Positions 1 to 7,073 of a stretch of DNA of 64,000 bases are shown here, one piece after another. This DNA is from Vibrio sp. YMD68. GTDB lineage: Bacteria; Pseudomonadota; Gammaproteobacteria; Enterobacterales; Vibrionaceae. Position 1 is the first letter of the stretch; every line of letters begins with the position of its first letter. The stretch lies in assembly GCF_029958905.1 (NCBI RefSeq), contig NZ_CP124614.1:1116001-1180000 (forward strand). The letters run 5' to 3'. The position numbers and the translations under genes were made by a program. Under the pieces are notes generated by a model that was not told the origin of the DNA, searched no databases, and saw only the letters and a list, made by a program, of their open reading frames with translations.

Positions 1-1
1 T

Positions 2-858
2 ACGCCAGTAGCGTTAGGCAGGACGGTGATTACCGCGACGAAAGATGGCGAGCAAGCGTCCACGGTGAGCTTTGAGGTGACGGCTGCTGAATTGGTGTCT
101 ATCCAATTAGAGCCATCAGTAACGTCGACGCCATTAGGTCAATCGGTTCAGATGATAGCCACGGGTGAATACACGGACGGTACAACGGCTGAGTTAACAG
201 GTGTTTCTTGGGTATCAACAACACCAGCGACAGCGACGGTATCTAACTCTGGTCTTGTTACGCCAGTAGCGTTAGGCACGACGGTGATTACCGCGACGAA
301 AGGTGGCGAGCAAGCCTCCACGGTGAGCTTTGAGGTAACGGCTGCTGAATTGGTGTCTATCCAATTAGAGCCATCAGCAACGTCGACGCCACTGGGTCAA
401 TCGGTTCAGATGATAGCTACGGGTGAATACACGGACGGTACAACGGCTGAGCTAACGGGCGTGTCTTGGGTGTCATCAACACCAGCGACAGCGACGGTAT
501 CGAACTCTGGTCTTGTTACGCCAGTGTCTGTGGGCACAACGGTGATTACCGCAACGAAAGATGGCGAGCAAGCCTCCACGGTGAGCTTTGAGGTAACGGC
601 TGCTGAATTGGTGTCTATCCAATTAGAGCCATCAGTAACGTCGACGCCACTGGATCAATCGGTTCAGATGATAGCCACGGGTGAATACACGGACGGCACA
701 ACGGCTGAGCTAACGGGCGTGTCTTGGGTGTCTTCAGTACCAGCGACAGCGACGGTATCGAACTCAGGTCTTGTCACGCCAGTGTCTGTGGGCACAACGG
801 TGATTACCGCGACGAAAGATGGCGAGCAAGCGTCCACGGTGAGCTTTGAGGTGACGGC
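2..858 (+). repeat. In-frame 258-bp tandem repeats encoding Ig-like domains
   Basis: The sequence starting ACGCCAGT recurs at 2, 260, 518 and 776, exactly 258 bp apart, giving 86-residue units. Copies are nearly identical at DNA level (scattered single changes such as GTAGCGTTAGGC versus GTGTCTGTGGGC). This implies recent duplication or ongoing homogenisation, and probably variable copy number. The array starts before the window. Confidence 0.95.
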
Positions 859-1279
859 GATAGATACAGTCAAATTAGGTAATTTAACATTTCACCGCGC
901 TTTAGCAAAAGCTGAAGCGGTAGCCAAGGGTTTCACTCCAGATGGTTGGCACACAGTAGGTGGAAGTACCGGCCCGGATGGGATGGTGGTTTCAGCTTTT
1001 AACTGGTCAAATGCTGATAATTTTTGTGAAAATGTAGAGATGGGTGGTTATTCAGACTGGCGCTTGCCAAGTCGTGATGAGCTTACTCAGCTTCAAGCTA
1101 GCACTCAGGCGGGTGTGTTCGTTGCCTTTGGTTGGCCGATTTACTACTCCTACTGGTCATCGACGCTAGACACCAGTTACACCGGTACCCGGCACTACAG
1201 CATCAGCCTCACCAATGGCTATGCGTTCAAGAACGGCGACTTGAGCAACAACTATGTTAGCTGCGTGCGTGCGGATTAA
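2..1279 (+). CDS. DGR target: Ig-like repeat surface protein with C-terminal DUF1566 domain (5' end outside window)
   Basis: The frame is open from the first bases, so the gene begins upstream; the GTG at 26 is internal. The visible part holds about 3.3 copies of an 86-residue repeat of bacterial Ig-like group 2 type (Y-T-D-G-T-T, S-G-L-V-T-P, T-V-I-T-A-T-K motifs). A domain of about 135 residues follows with LTFHRAL, FNWSNADNFC and DWRLPSRDEL, typical of DUF1566, ending WSST...CVRAD. The last 49 codons match the adenine-rich template at 2163-2300, and variable residues sit where the template has AAC/AAT codons. This identifies it as the diversified target of a DGR. Such proteins are usually exported ligand-binding proteins; the signal sequence and total repeat number cannot be seen. 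Ig repeats would act as a stalk presenting the variable lectin-like tip (inference). A terminator-like hairpin follows the stop. Confidence 0.9.
   Translation, partial: TPVALGRTVITATKDGEQASTVSFEVTAAELVSIQLEPSVTSTPLGQSVQMIATGEYTDGTTAELTGVSWVSTTPATATVSNSGLVTPVALGTTVITATKGGEQASTVSFEVTAAELVSIQLEPSATSTPLGQSVQMIATGEYTDGTTAELTGVSWVSSTPATATVSNSGLVTPVSVGTTVITATKDGEQASTVSFEVTAAELVSIQLEPSVTSTPLDQSVQMIATGEYTDGTTAELTGVSWVSSVPATATVSNSGLVTPVSVGTTVITATKDGEQASTVSFEVTAIDTVKLGNLTFHRALAKAEAVAKGFTPDGWHTVGGSTGPDGMVVSAFNWSNADNFCENVEMGGYSDWRLPSRDELTQLQASTQAGVFVAFGWPIYYSYWSSTLDTSYTGTRHYSISLTNGYAFKNGDLSNNYVSCVRAD
1127..1273 (+). other. DGR variable repeat (VR) with GC-rich IMH-like end
   Basis: This 147-bp stretch aligns codon by codon with the template repeat at 2163-2300. 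Invariant blocks include TTTGGTTGGCCG, TACTGGTCATCG, ACCAGT, AATGGC, AACTATGTT and the closing TGCGTGCGTGCG. By hand alignment about 19 of roughly 30 substitutions fall on template adenines (for example AAC to TAC, TAC, TCC, TTC, GGC, AGC). The rest are at non-adenine positions, and the VR has three extra codons (GGT ACC CGG region). The closing G/C/T-only stretch resembles an initiation-of-mutagenic-homing site. The VR ends two codons before the stop. Confidence 0.87.
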
Positions 1280-1312
1280 CATTTAACATTTAACATTTAA
1301 CATTTAACATTT
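1278..1312. repeat. Five tandem 7-bp repeats (AACATTT)
   Basis: Five perfect copies of AACATTT start at the stop codon of the DGR target gene and separate the variable repeat from the following hairpin. This is one of several short-unit arrays in the window. Confidence 0.95.
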
Positions 1313-1315
1313 ATC

Positions 1316-1342
1316 CCCGGCAGCTTGCTGCCGGGTGTTTTT
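1316..1342 (+). terminator. Perfect 9-bp GC-rich hairpin and T-run after the VR
   Basis: The arms CCCGGCAGC and GCTGCCGGG enclose a two-base loop and are followed by TGTTTTTA. It reads as a rho-independent terminator for the target gene. Known DGRs often carry a GC-rich hairpin or cruciform just downstream of the VR that stimulates retrohoming, so it may have both roles (inference). It lies about 40 bp past the IMH-like end, further than in the Bordetella phage. Confidence 0.85.
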
Positions 1343-1360
1343 ATTTTCAAGTGACAGTTA

Positions 1361-1918
1361 ATGAATATAGAGCAAAAGTTAGCACTGATAAAGAAAGAGG
1401 GCGGTCGTTACATAGTGTGCTTTAAGGAGGGGCTATTTGTTCGTTTCTATAATCAGTCGCTTTATTTATGCAATCAAGCACTTGTAGCGCGCAATCAAAA
1501 GGCATTATGCATTCGCAGTAAGCCCTTAAAAGTACTTGAAAACCAGTATGTAGTATCAGGAGGTTTTCCTCAAACGCATTTGATGAAAAAGCTAGGGGAG
1601 GCAGTAATTGATAAAGGCCAAGGGTGTTACTATATTGAGCATGCTTTTGAGTTGAGCGGTTATCAAAGTTGGTTTGTAAATAACGTGGCGCATGAAGAGT
1701 CTCGACTTGTCACTGAGAATGGTTGCTCCTTCGCTGCTAACCAAGCGGCCCAACAAAGCAGCCAAATTAACAATCACGATATCAGCGTAAAAATAACATC
1801 AGAATTGGTAAATAAAATAATTCTTATAGATTACTGGCATGCAACACCTTATGACATGATAAGTCTTTTGGCAGAATTAAAACGGCTTATTATTCAATTA
1901 ACGCCTAATGGAAAATAA
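1361..1918 (+). CDS. Small MutS-domain-I-like protein, probable DGR accessory (Msl-like)
   Basis: A 185-residue protein lying between the VR and the TR. Residues about 15-100 resemble the N-terminal mismatch-recognition domain of MutS. A strand-rich start (GGRYIVCFKEGLFVRFYN) sits where MutS has its phenylalanine-containing segment. The segment GGFPQTHLMKKLGEAVIDKG then parallels the MutS pattern AGVPxHxxxxYLxKLVxxG. No MutS ATPase or other domains are present. MutS-like small ORFs have been reported as DGR accessory genes, and the position supports this, but the similarity is from memory by eye. The C-terminal 80 residues are unassigned. The ribosome binding site is weak, and the gene begins about 20 bp after the upstream terminator. 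Confidence 0.62.
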   Translation: MNIEQKLALIKKEGGRYIVCFKEGLFVRFYNQSLYLCNQALVARNQKALCIRSKPLKVLENQYVVSGGFPQTHLMKKLGEAVIDKGQGCYYIEHAFELSGYQSWFVNNVAHEESRLVTENGCSFAANQAAQQSSQINNHDISVKITSELVNKIILIDYWHATPYDMISLLAELKRLIIQLTPNGK

Positions 1919-2162
1919 AGAGCAAGATGAATAGAGAGTTTTATTAAGGTAGGGGCTTTAGGGTAAAGCAGCTTAATGTGTATGTTGCGCTTAGTGTGGA
2001 TAAGTCAGTATCTGTTATCTGCCAAGCTGAAAAAGCGAGTGGCTAAGGCTTTTCGTTAAAGGCCCAGCGCGTTATCGGCACAACTCACACATTAATTGTG
2101 TTATAGAGGGGTGAATGTCGCGAGGCAGTAAACCGTTAAAAGAAGGTGTGCAAACATGTGCT
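1919..2162 (+). other. Leader region upstream of the DGR template repeat
   Basis: No convincing gene. The stretch contains several short complementary segments and ends with the start of a short open frame (ATG at 2115) that runs through the template. In DGRs the template is transcribed as a non-coding RNA with structured flanks, and this interval is the natural place for its promoter and 5' part (inference). Confidence 0.4.
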
Positions 2163-2300
2163 TTTGGTTGGCCGACGAACAACAACTACTGGTCATCGAC
2201 AACAAACACCAGTAGCAACCACTACAACGTCAACCTCAACAATGGCAATGTGAACAACAACAACGACAGCAACCACAACTATGTTGGCTGCGTGCGTGCG
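2163..2300 (+). ncRNA. DGR template repeat (TR)
   Basis: 138 bp matching the VR at 1127-1273. It is strikingly rich in AAC codons if read in the target frame (runs such as AACAACAAC and a conceptual peptide dominated by Asn), the hallmark of an adenine-mutagenised template. Both ends match the VR (TTTTGGTTGGCCGA at the start, TGCGTGCGTGCG at the end). It lies in the same orientation as the target gene. It is 9 nt shorter than the VR and differs from it at some non-adenine sites, so it may have changed since the last homing event. The open frame through it (2115-2375) is not believed to be a protein gene. Exact RNA ends are unknown. Confidence 0.87.
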
Positions 2301-2488
2301 GTGAACGCAAAGCCCCTACACTCAATAGAATTTAAGTTAGGTCTTTACGTGTTAATACGCAAAAAGGTGATTTAAGTTTAATGGAAGTATAATCGCTATT
2401 TTTAGGGATAAAATAAGTCTTTAAATGATTAAAATGGTGGTGATATAACGCTTTACGTAAACGAATGTGTTGTGCGTGACTTAGTAAG
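2301..2488 (+). other. Region between template repeat and IS5-type element
   Basis: AT-rich non-coding sequence directly 3' of the template. In intact DGRs the equivalent spacer carries structure needed for cDNA priming and leads to the reverse transcriptase gene. Here it is interrupted by the insertion sequence that starts at 2489. Confidence 0.4.
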
Positions 2489-3236
2489 GGCTTTGTTGCG
2501 TAATTCAATGGAACTAAATCCAGAGCCTACGATCTGATCAGTTACATCCACTATCTCTCGTAGCCTCATGCCTAAACCTCTTTACAAAACAACCAACTGG
2601 AAGCAATACAACCAATCACTCATTAATCGAGGCTCTCTGACCTTTTGGATTGATGAAGAGGCGATAAGCGGGTGGGCGCAAAGCAAACAGAATAAGCGCG
2701 GGAGGCCACGTCGATTCAGTGACTTAGCTATCACGACAGCGCTCATGGTAAAACGAGTTTTTTCTATGCCACTGAGAGCGCTGCAAGGATTTATCGACTC
2801 GGTATTTAGACTTGCCCATGTTCCATTGAGTTGTCCACATTACACCAGTATAAGCCGCCGAGCTAAGGAAGTTGAGGTTTCATTTAAAACCAAAACCAGA
2901 GGAGCAATACAACACCTGGCAATTGATGCCACTGGCCTCAAGGTTTATGGCGAAGGTGAATGGAAAGTCAAAAAACACGGGGCAGATGGCAAGCGGAGAG
3001 TTTGGCGAAAGCTGCATATTGCAGTCGATACAAGCACTCACGAGATCATTGCAGCCGAGCTAAGTTTATCGACGGTTACAGATGGAGAGGTCCTCCCGAA
3101 CTTACTGAAACAAACACGCCGAAGTATCCTTGAGGTGTCTGGTGATGGCGCTTACGACACGAGAGCGTGTCACGCTGCTATTAAGATTAAGCGAGCCGTT
3201 GCGCTTATTCCCCCAAGAGAAGGGGCACTGGCCTCA
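2489..3236 (+). mobile_element. Truncated IS5-family element (right end missing)
   Basis: The left end begins with GGCTTTGTTGCGTAATTC, which resembles the terminal repeats of IS5/IS903-type elements. It is followed 60 bp later by the transposase start. Element sequence stops near 3236, where the reading frame passes into a DUF1566 gene fragment. No right inverted repeat was found, so the element is a dead remnant left by deletion or recombination. Confidence 0.75.
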
Positions 3237-3275
3237 TTTTGGTTTGACCGAAAGTGCATACCATTATCAAGATAA
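2568..3275 (+). pseudogene. IS5-family transposase, 3'-truncated
   Basis: The protein starts MPKPLYKTTNWKQYN and contains an SRRAKEVEV region, the first catalytic Asp in AIDATGLKVYG and the second in SGDGAYDTRACH. It reaches IPPREGA and then runs into foreign sequence (about residue 223). Full-length relatives are about 300 residues and carry the catalytic Glu in the missing part, so the product should be inactive. The last 40 bp belong to the adjoining DUF1566 fragment in another frame. Confidence 0.85.
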
Positions 3276-3798
3276 TGATGAGAGTTACGCCATAGCGCCA
3301 GATGGGTTTACAGCGGTTATTTCAGACAACCAAGCCTATTTACCGTCTTGCCAGTCGTTTATTCAAGATAGTGGAGTTACATTCGATACTGTTAGTTTTG
3401 AAGGGCTTACATTCCATCGACCTCTGAGTGAGTCAGAAGCATTATCTTTAGCAATTGTACCTGATGAGTTAAAAACAGAAGACGGCTCTCGAGGGCCAAA
3501 AGATATGATAGTAAGTAAATTCAACTGGGATAATGCCAAAAGCTTTTGTGAAAGCAGCAATCATATGAATTTTGGGGATTGGCGGCTACCAGAATTAATT
3601 GAATTGGAGAGATTATTTAGCTCTACTAATGAGTTGGGTATGTACCTTAAATATAATTGGGCTACAGATCGTGGGTTTTGGTCGAGTACACCAAGCCAAG
3701 GTGGCATGTATCATTATATGTTTTTAAGTAGTGGTAATAAGTATGAAACTAACAAACGCAATCCTCAGTATGTTACATGCATTCGTTCAGATACTTAG
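3237..3798 (+). pseudogene. 3' fragment of a second DUF1566 (DGR-target-like) gene
   Basis: The open frame crosses from the IS5 transposase into a protein of about 185 residues ending in a DUF1566 domain: LTFHRPLSE, FNWDNAKSFC, DWRLPELIEL, FWSSTPSQGG and a final TCIRSDT. It parallels the first target at protein level. Its DNA uses AT-rich codons and does not match the template closely, so it is a paralogue or former target rather than a current VR. The 5' part, including any signal peptide, was lost at the IS5 junction. It ends about 50 bp before the IS66 element. Confidence 0.75.
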
Positions 3799-3845
3799 AT
3801 GTGAAGATTTTCTTCTTTTCGTTTATACACTTTATTACAACTGCC

Positions 3846-5389
3846 GTAACTATTCACCCGCGAGCTATTGACGACGGTTTACGATAAAAACGGGGGCGTT
3901 TGATAATCCACTTTGAGCATATGATGTTCGACGATTTCACGCAGCCATTTATACGCGGAGATCTGTTGAAGTTTAGCTGTCTCGATAAGCGAGAACATCC
4001 GCTCACGGAACAGGTCTCCTCGATATGAACGAGTTACATAACAGCACTTTCTCATCAAGATGTAATTTCGGAGAACTCGCTCGGCAGCGTTATTTGTTAA
4101 CGGACATTTGGAGTCATCCATAAAACGCCAGACCATAGCATCGTCAGCGATGAGATTACGGCACCGACCTCGATATCGTTTAGAGCATTGATAACTGCCT
4201 AGTTTAAGCCAATGAAGCCAGCTCTGTCTTAATCGCCGGAGTCGACGATAATATTGGTTTTCGCTAATTTTGCTCTCAATATATCGATGGTGGCCCCTGA
4301 ATACGCTATGAGCGACTAATGCGAGTTTTTCTCCTATTTTTTGATTTCCAGGGCAAACACTCTCCTCGATAGCTATAACGTTTCTCAAGATGTGTGCCCA
4401 GCATAACTGTCGTTTGGAGTCATCAATATATTTATAGGCTGAGTATTGGTCAGTCACTAAAAGGTGTGAGACAGCCTCACCGAGCAGTCGTTTGGCAGCA
4501 TGTTGATTTCTACCGCTATTAATCTGGAAAAAGGCTACGTCATTACTCAGTGCAGCCCACATCCAACGTTTATCATTATTACGTTGATGTGAGGTTTCAT
4601 CAGCCATAATCAGTTGAGAGGCTTTGACGGTTTCATGAATTTGTACATGAGTATCAGCTAGATATTCAGTCACTCGTCCCTGTACCGCTGATATCGCACC
4701 AGTAGAGAAGTTCAGCTGAAAGACATCTTTCAGCATAGACTGTATTTTACCTATACTTTGATGATGCTGCGTTGCTTGGATTGCGATAAAGCTATGCAGA
4801 TTTGGGCCCATCTGAACGTCAGGCACATACTCTGGAAGCTCAGCTTGGTGTTTATCACCACACCATGAGCATTCGCCTTTGAAGACTTGATGTTCAACAA
4901 GCGTGTATGAGATATCGGGTAAATCAAAAATTTGGTGTCGTTTATAAGGTTTTCGATTTGGAATCACGCAACCACCGCAGTGGCATGTTTTATTTGGTAA
5001 GTATTGCTCAACCGAGGCACTATCTTCTACAGGATGAAGTAGTCGGCGATGGCCTTTATGTCCGGGTTGAGCTCCTTGCTTTTTTCCAGATTTCTTCCGA
5101 TTAGGCGAAGGTATTCTTGGCTTTGTTGTGCAAAGGCTGCTGTGATGATAGTACAGAAGAGTTTCGACTATTTTGATTTAGCCGGTCTTCAAGCTCTGCC
5201 AGCTTATTCCACAAAAAGTGGATGATATCTTTCGCCTCTTCAGGCGAATCGAAATCTGGCGGTGGAGGTAATGTTTTCTTATTCATACCTCCAGATTGCC
5301 ATCACAAAAAGATCACTCAAGTCGAATATGGGATCAAGTTAACTAGGTCACAGAACTTTGGTGTCAACACCTCGTGGGTGAACAGTTAC
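3846..5389 (-). mobile_element. IS66-family insertion sequence (single-transposase type)
   Basis: Imperfect terminal inverted repeats (17 of 19 match) bound the element: GTAACTATTCACCCGCGAG at 3846-3864 and the complement of CTCGTGGGTGAACAGTTAC at 5371-5389. Ends beginning GTAA are characteristic of IS66. It carries only a tnpC-like transposase, as in the ISBst12 subgroup. The 8 bp on each side (CAACTGCC and GGTTTGAC) differ, so there is no target-site duplication. This suggests a deletion or recombination next to the element after insertion. The right end lies inside the DGR reverse transcriptase gene. Confidence 0.85.
3879..5286 (-). pseudogene. IS66-family transposase with internal frameshift
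   Basis: The first 61 codons (from 5286) give the IS66 N-terminus with the helix LWNKLAELEDRLNQNSRNSS and stop at 5101. The following frame, open from about 5108 to 3879, continues with RKKSGKKQGAQPGHKGH, a zinc-binding C-x2-C segment, and the catalytic core: Asp in IMADETSH, Asp in VTDQYSAYK, Glu in NNAAERVLRN. A one-base frame change near 5105-5115 separates the halves. Whether it is a mutation or a programmed shift cannot be told; no classic slippery heptamer is evident, so a disrupting mutation is likelier. Confidence 0.85.
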
Positions 5390-6425
5390 GGTTTGACCCC
5401 ATAAATCTTGGCCAGAAACCTCTGCTGGGTATGTGTTCGGCATTGATATGATTATCTTCGAGCAATGCATTAAAGAAGACTAGTCTTTTCTTTAGGTTTT
5501 TTAAAGTGTTGTTTCGAATGTGCTTGTAGTGAGGATAAATAATATAACCTAAATAGTTAGCACCGAGACTAACTGGTTGAAGTGCTTGCTTTGTTGGGTG
5601 GAGGCTTAACTTTAAATTGCTATCAAGAAAGTGAGCAATTTTATTTTTCCAATTGATTAAGGTGGGGCGCTCATTAGAAAATAATATAGGGTCATCCATA
5701 TACCTGACATAACCTTTAACTTTTAAATCATGCTTTATGAAGTGGTCTAATGAATTAAGGTAAAAGTTGGCAAACATTTGGCTTGTGACACTGCCTATGG
5801 GTAAACCGATTCCATTAGGACTAAAGGTTAATAATTTATGCTTGGGAATGGTAATTAGCAGTGTTCGCTGGCCGCTGAGAGTAAAAGACTCCCTTGCTGT
5901 ATCATGGTTAATAATGCGATCGACTAAGTAAATAATGGTGTATTTCCTCAAGGGCGACCAATCCGCTTTTCGCTCAATTAGCTCATATAATTTTGCTTTA
6001 AGTCTATTTTTATCTATGTGATTAAAAAAGCTTTGAATATCAAGCTGTAAGTAAAATTTATGAGTGGGTTGACGCATGATTTTCTGAACTTTATTAATAG
6101 CGGCTAATGTCCCCTTTTTTTCACGACTTGCATAAGTGTCATCAATTAATACACGGTTCATTAAGGGTTTAAACTGATTGGCTAGCCATAAATGTACTAT
6201 TCTGTCACTAAAAGAAGGTGCATAAATTTCGCGTAATTTAGGGTCCTTAACAGCAAAGCGCGTATAATTTTGTGGTTTATATTTTTCTGTTAGTATGTTT
6301 TCACTTAAATCACGACAGATTGAAAGGATATCAGGTTTTGCGATAGCTTTTTGTATGCTTCTACTACAAAGGTATGCACAGTGTAAAAGTTCGTGCTCTA
6401 ACTTTTTAACTTGGTGTTTTTTCAT
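5364..6425 (-). CDS. DGR-type reverse transcriptase, C-terminus replaced by IS66 end
   Basis: The protein carries reverse-transcriptase motifs in order: YLQLDIQSFFNHID (Asp129), GLPIGSVTSQ at 207-216 (the SQ-ending motif 4 typical of DGR enzymes), YMDD at 242-245, LQPVSLGANYLGYI near 282-295. Retron and group II enzymes lack this combination. Codons up to about 345 are native; the last eight come from the IS66 inverted repeat that begins at 5389. The SYLGHxxHA-type tail I expect in full DGR enzymes is missing, so the thumb is truncated although the catalytic core is intact. Its job would be error-prone copying of the template RNA opposite adenines. It is on the strand opposite to target and template, divergent from avd with a 37-bp gap. 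Activity is uncertain. Confidence 0.88.
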   Translation of the reverse strand: MKKHQVKKLEHELLHCAYLCSRSIQKAIAKPDILSICRDLSENILTEKYKPQNYTRFAVKDPKLREIYAPSFSDRIVHLWLANQFKPLMNRVLIDDTYASREKKGTLAAINKVQKIMRQPTHKFYLQLDIQSFFNHIDKNRLKAKLYELIERKADWSPLRKYTIIYLVDRIINHDTARESFTLSGQRTLLITIPKHKLLTFSPNGIGLPIGSVTSQMFANFYLNSLDHFIKHDLKVKGYVRYMDDPILFSNERPTLINWKNKIAHFLDSNLKLSLHPTKQALQPVSLGANYLGYIIYPHYKHIRNNTLKNLKKRLVFFNALLEDNHINAEHIPSRGFWPRFMGSNRNCSPTRC

Positions 6426-6462
6426 AAGTTAAACCGATAATTTAAAATGAAGGTTAATTATA

Positions 6463-6843
6463 ATGAAACAGCAAACAAGACACATTAAAATATTTGATGA
6501 TATAATGCAATTATATAAAGTATATATTAATTGTTATCAAAATTTCTCTAAAGGTTTCCGTTATACGACTGGAAAAGCAATATATGACGAGCTCACATTA
6601 TGTATGAAAATGATATCGAAAATCAATTATTTAATGCGCGAAGGGGCTGAGACACTCCAATCAATGTTTTTGGAAGCGATGGCATCGTTACAAGTTATCG
6701 AGTCGTATCTTATACTTGCTTGGGAGTTAAAATATATCTCCCATGCTAAGGCTTCCGAACTTAAAGAGAAACTAACTACGATTCAAATGCAACTTCATGG
6801 TTGGTTTAGGTGGTATAAAAAGAATTATACGGTCAAAAATTAA
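6463..6843 (+). CDS. avd: Avd-like DGR accessory variability determinant
   Basis: A 126-residue, almost entirely helical protein with basic character, of four-helix-bundle type: a helix near FDDIMQLYKVYINCYQNF, then KGFRYTTGKAIYDELTLCM, a long central helix, and a C-terminal HGWFRWYKK. Length and the KGFRYTTG-type element fit Avd, the pentameric partner that binds the reverse transcriptase and template RNA in DGRs. It sits 37 bp from the reverse transcriptase gene in divergent orientation, which is unusual since avd and RT normally run together. A GAAGG sequence 9 bp upstream of ATG can serve as ribosome binding site. The gene looks intact. Confidence 0.82.
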   Translation: MKQQTRHIKIFDDIMQLYKVYINCYQNFSKGFRYTTGKAIYDELTLCMKMISKINYLMREGAETLQSMFLEAMASLQVIESYLILAWELKYISHAKASELKEKLTTIQMQLHGWFRWYKKNYTVKN

Positions 6844-7073
6844 TAAATACTACAGTTCGCTGTCACCCTCAACAGGTCTAAATCTGGCGATTTATCGCTC
6901 TTTTCAGGTAGGTCGATACCAATAATAAACTTATATATCTTATCGTTGTTAGTTAAAAATTAATGATGCAGTTTTGATACAATAAAAATTTTTAAATAAG
7001 GATAATAAACATTACAAGGATGGTTGTAGGTAATCAATGATAGTCTTTAAACACCAGATTTAGGTATGTTTTG

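Noticed and set aside
2115..2375. Open frame of 86 codons through the template repeat
   Set aside because: The Asn-rich reading is explained by the template repeat being in the target's frame; there is no complete domain and no signal for translation.
3130..3798. Intact gene starting inside the IS5 transposase
   Set aside because: The first 100 or so bases are transposase sequence in another frame; the real content is a truncated DUF1566 fragment.
5364..6843. Retron or group II intron as source of the reverse transcriptase
   Set aside because: No msr/msd-like inverted structure or intron domains were seen; motif 4 ends in SQ, and an Avd-like gene and a TR/VR pair are present.
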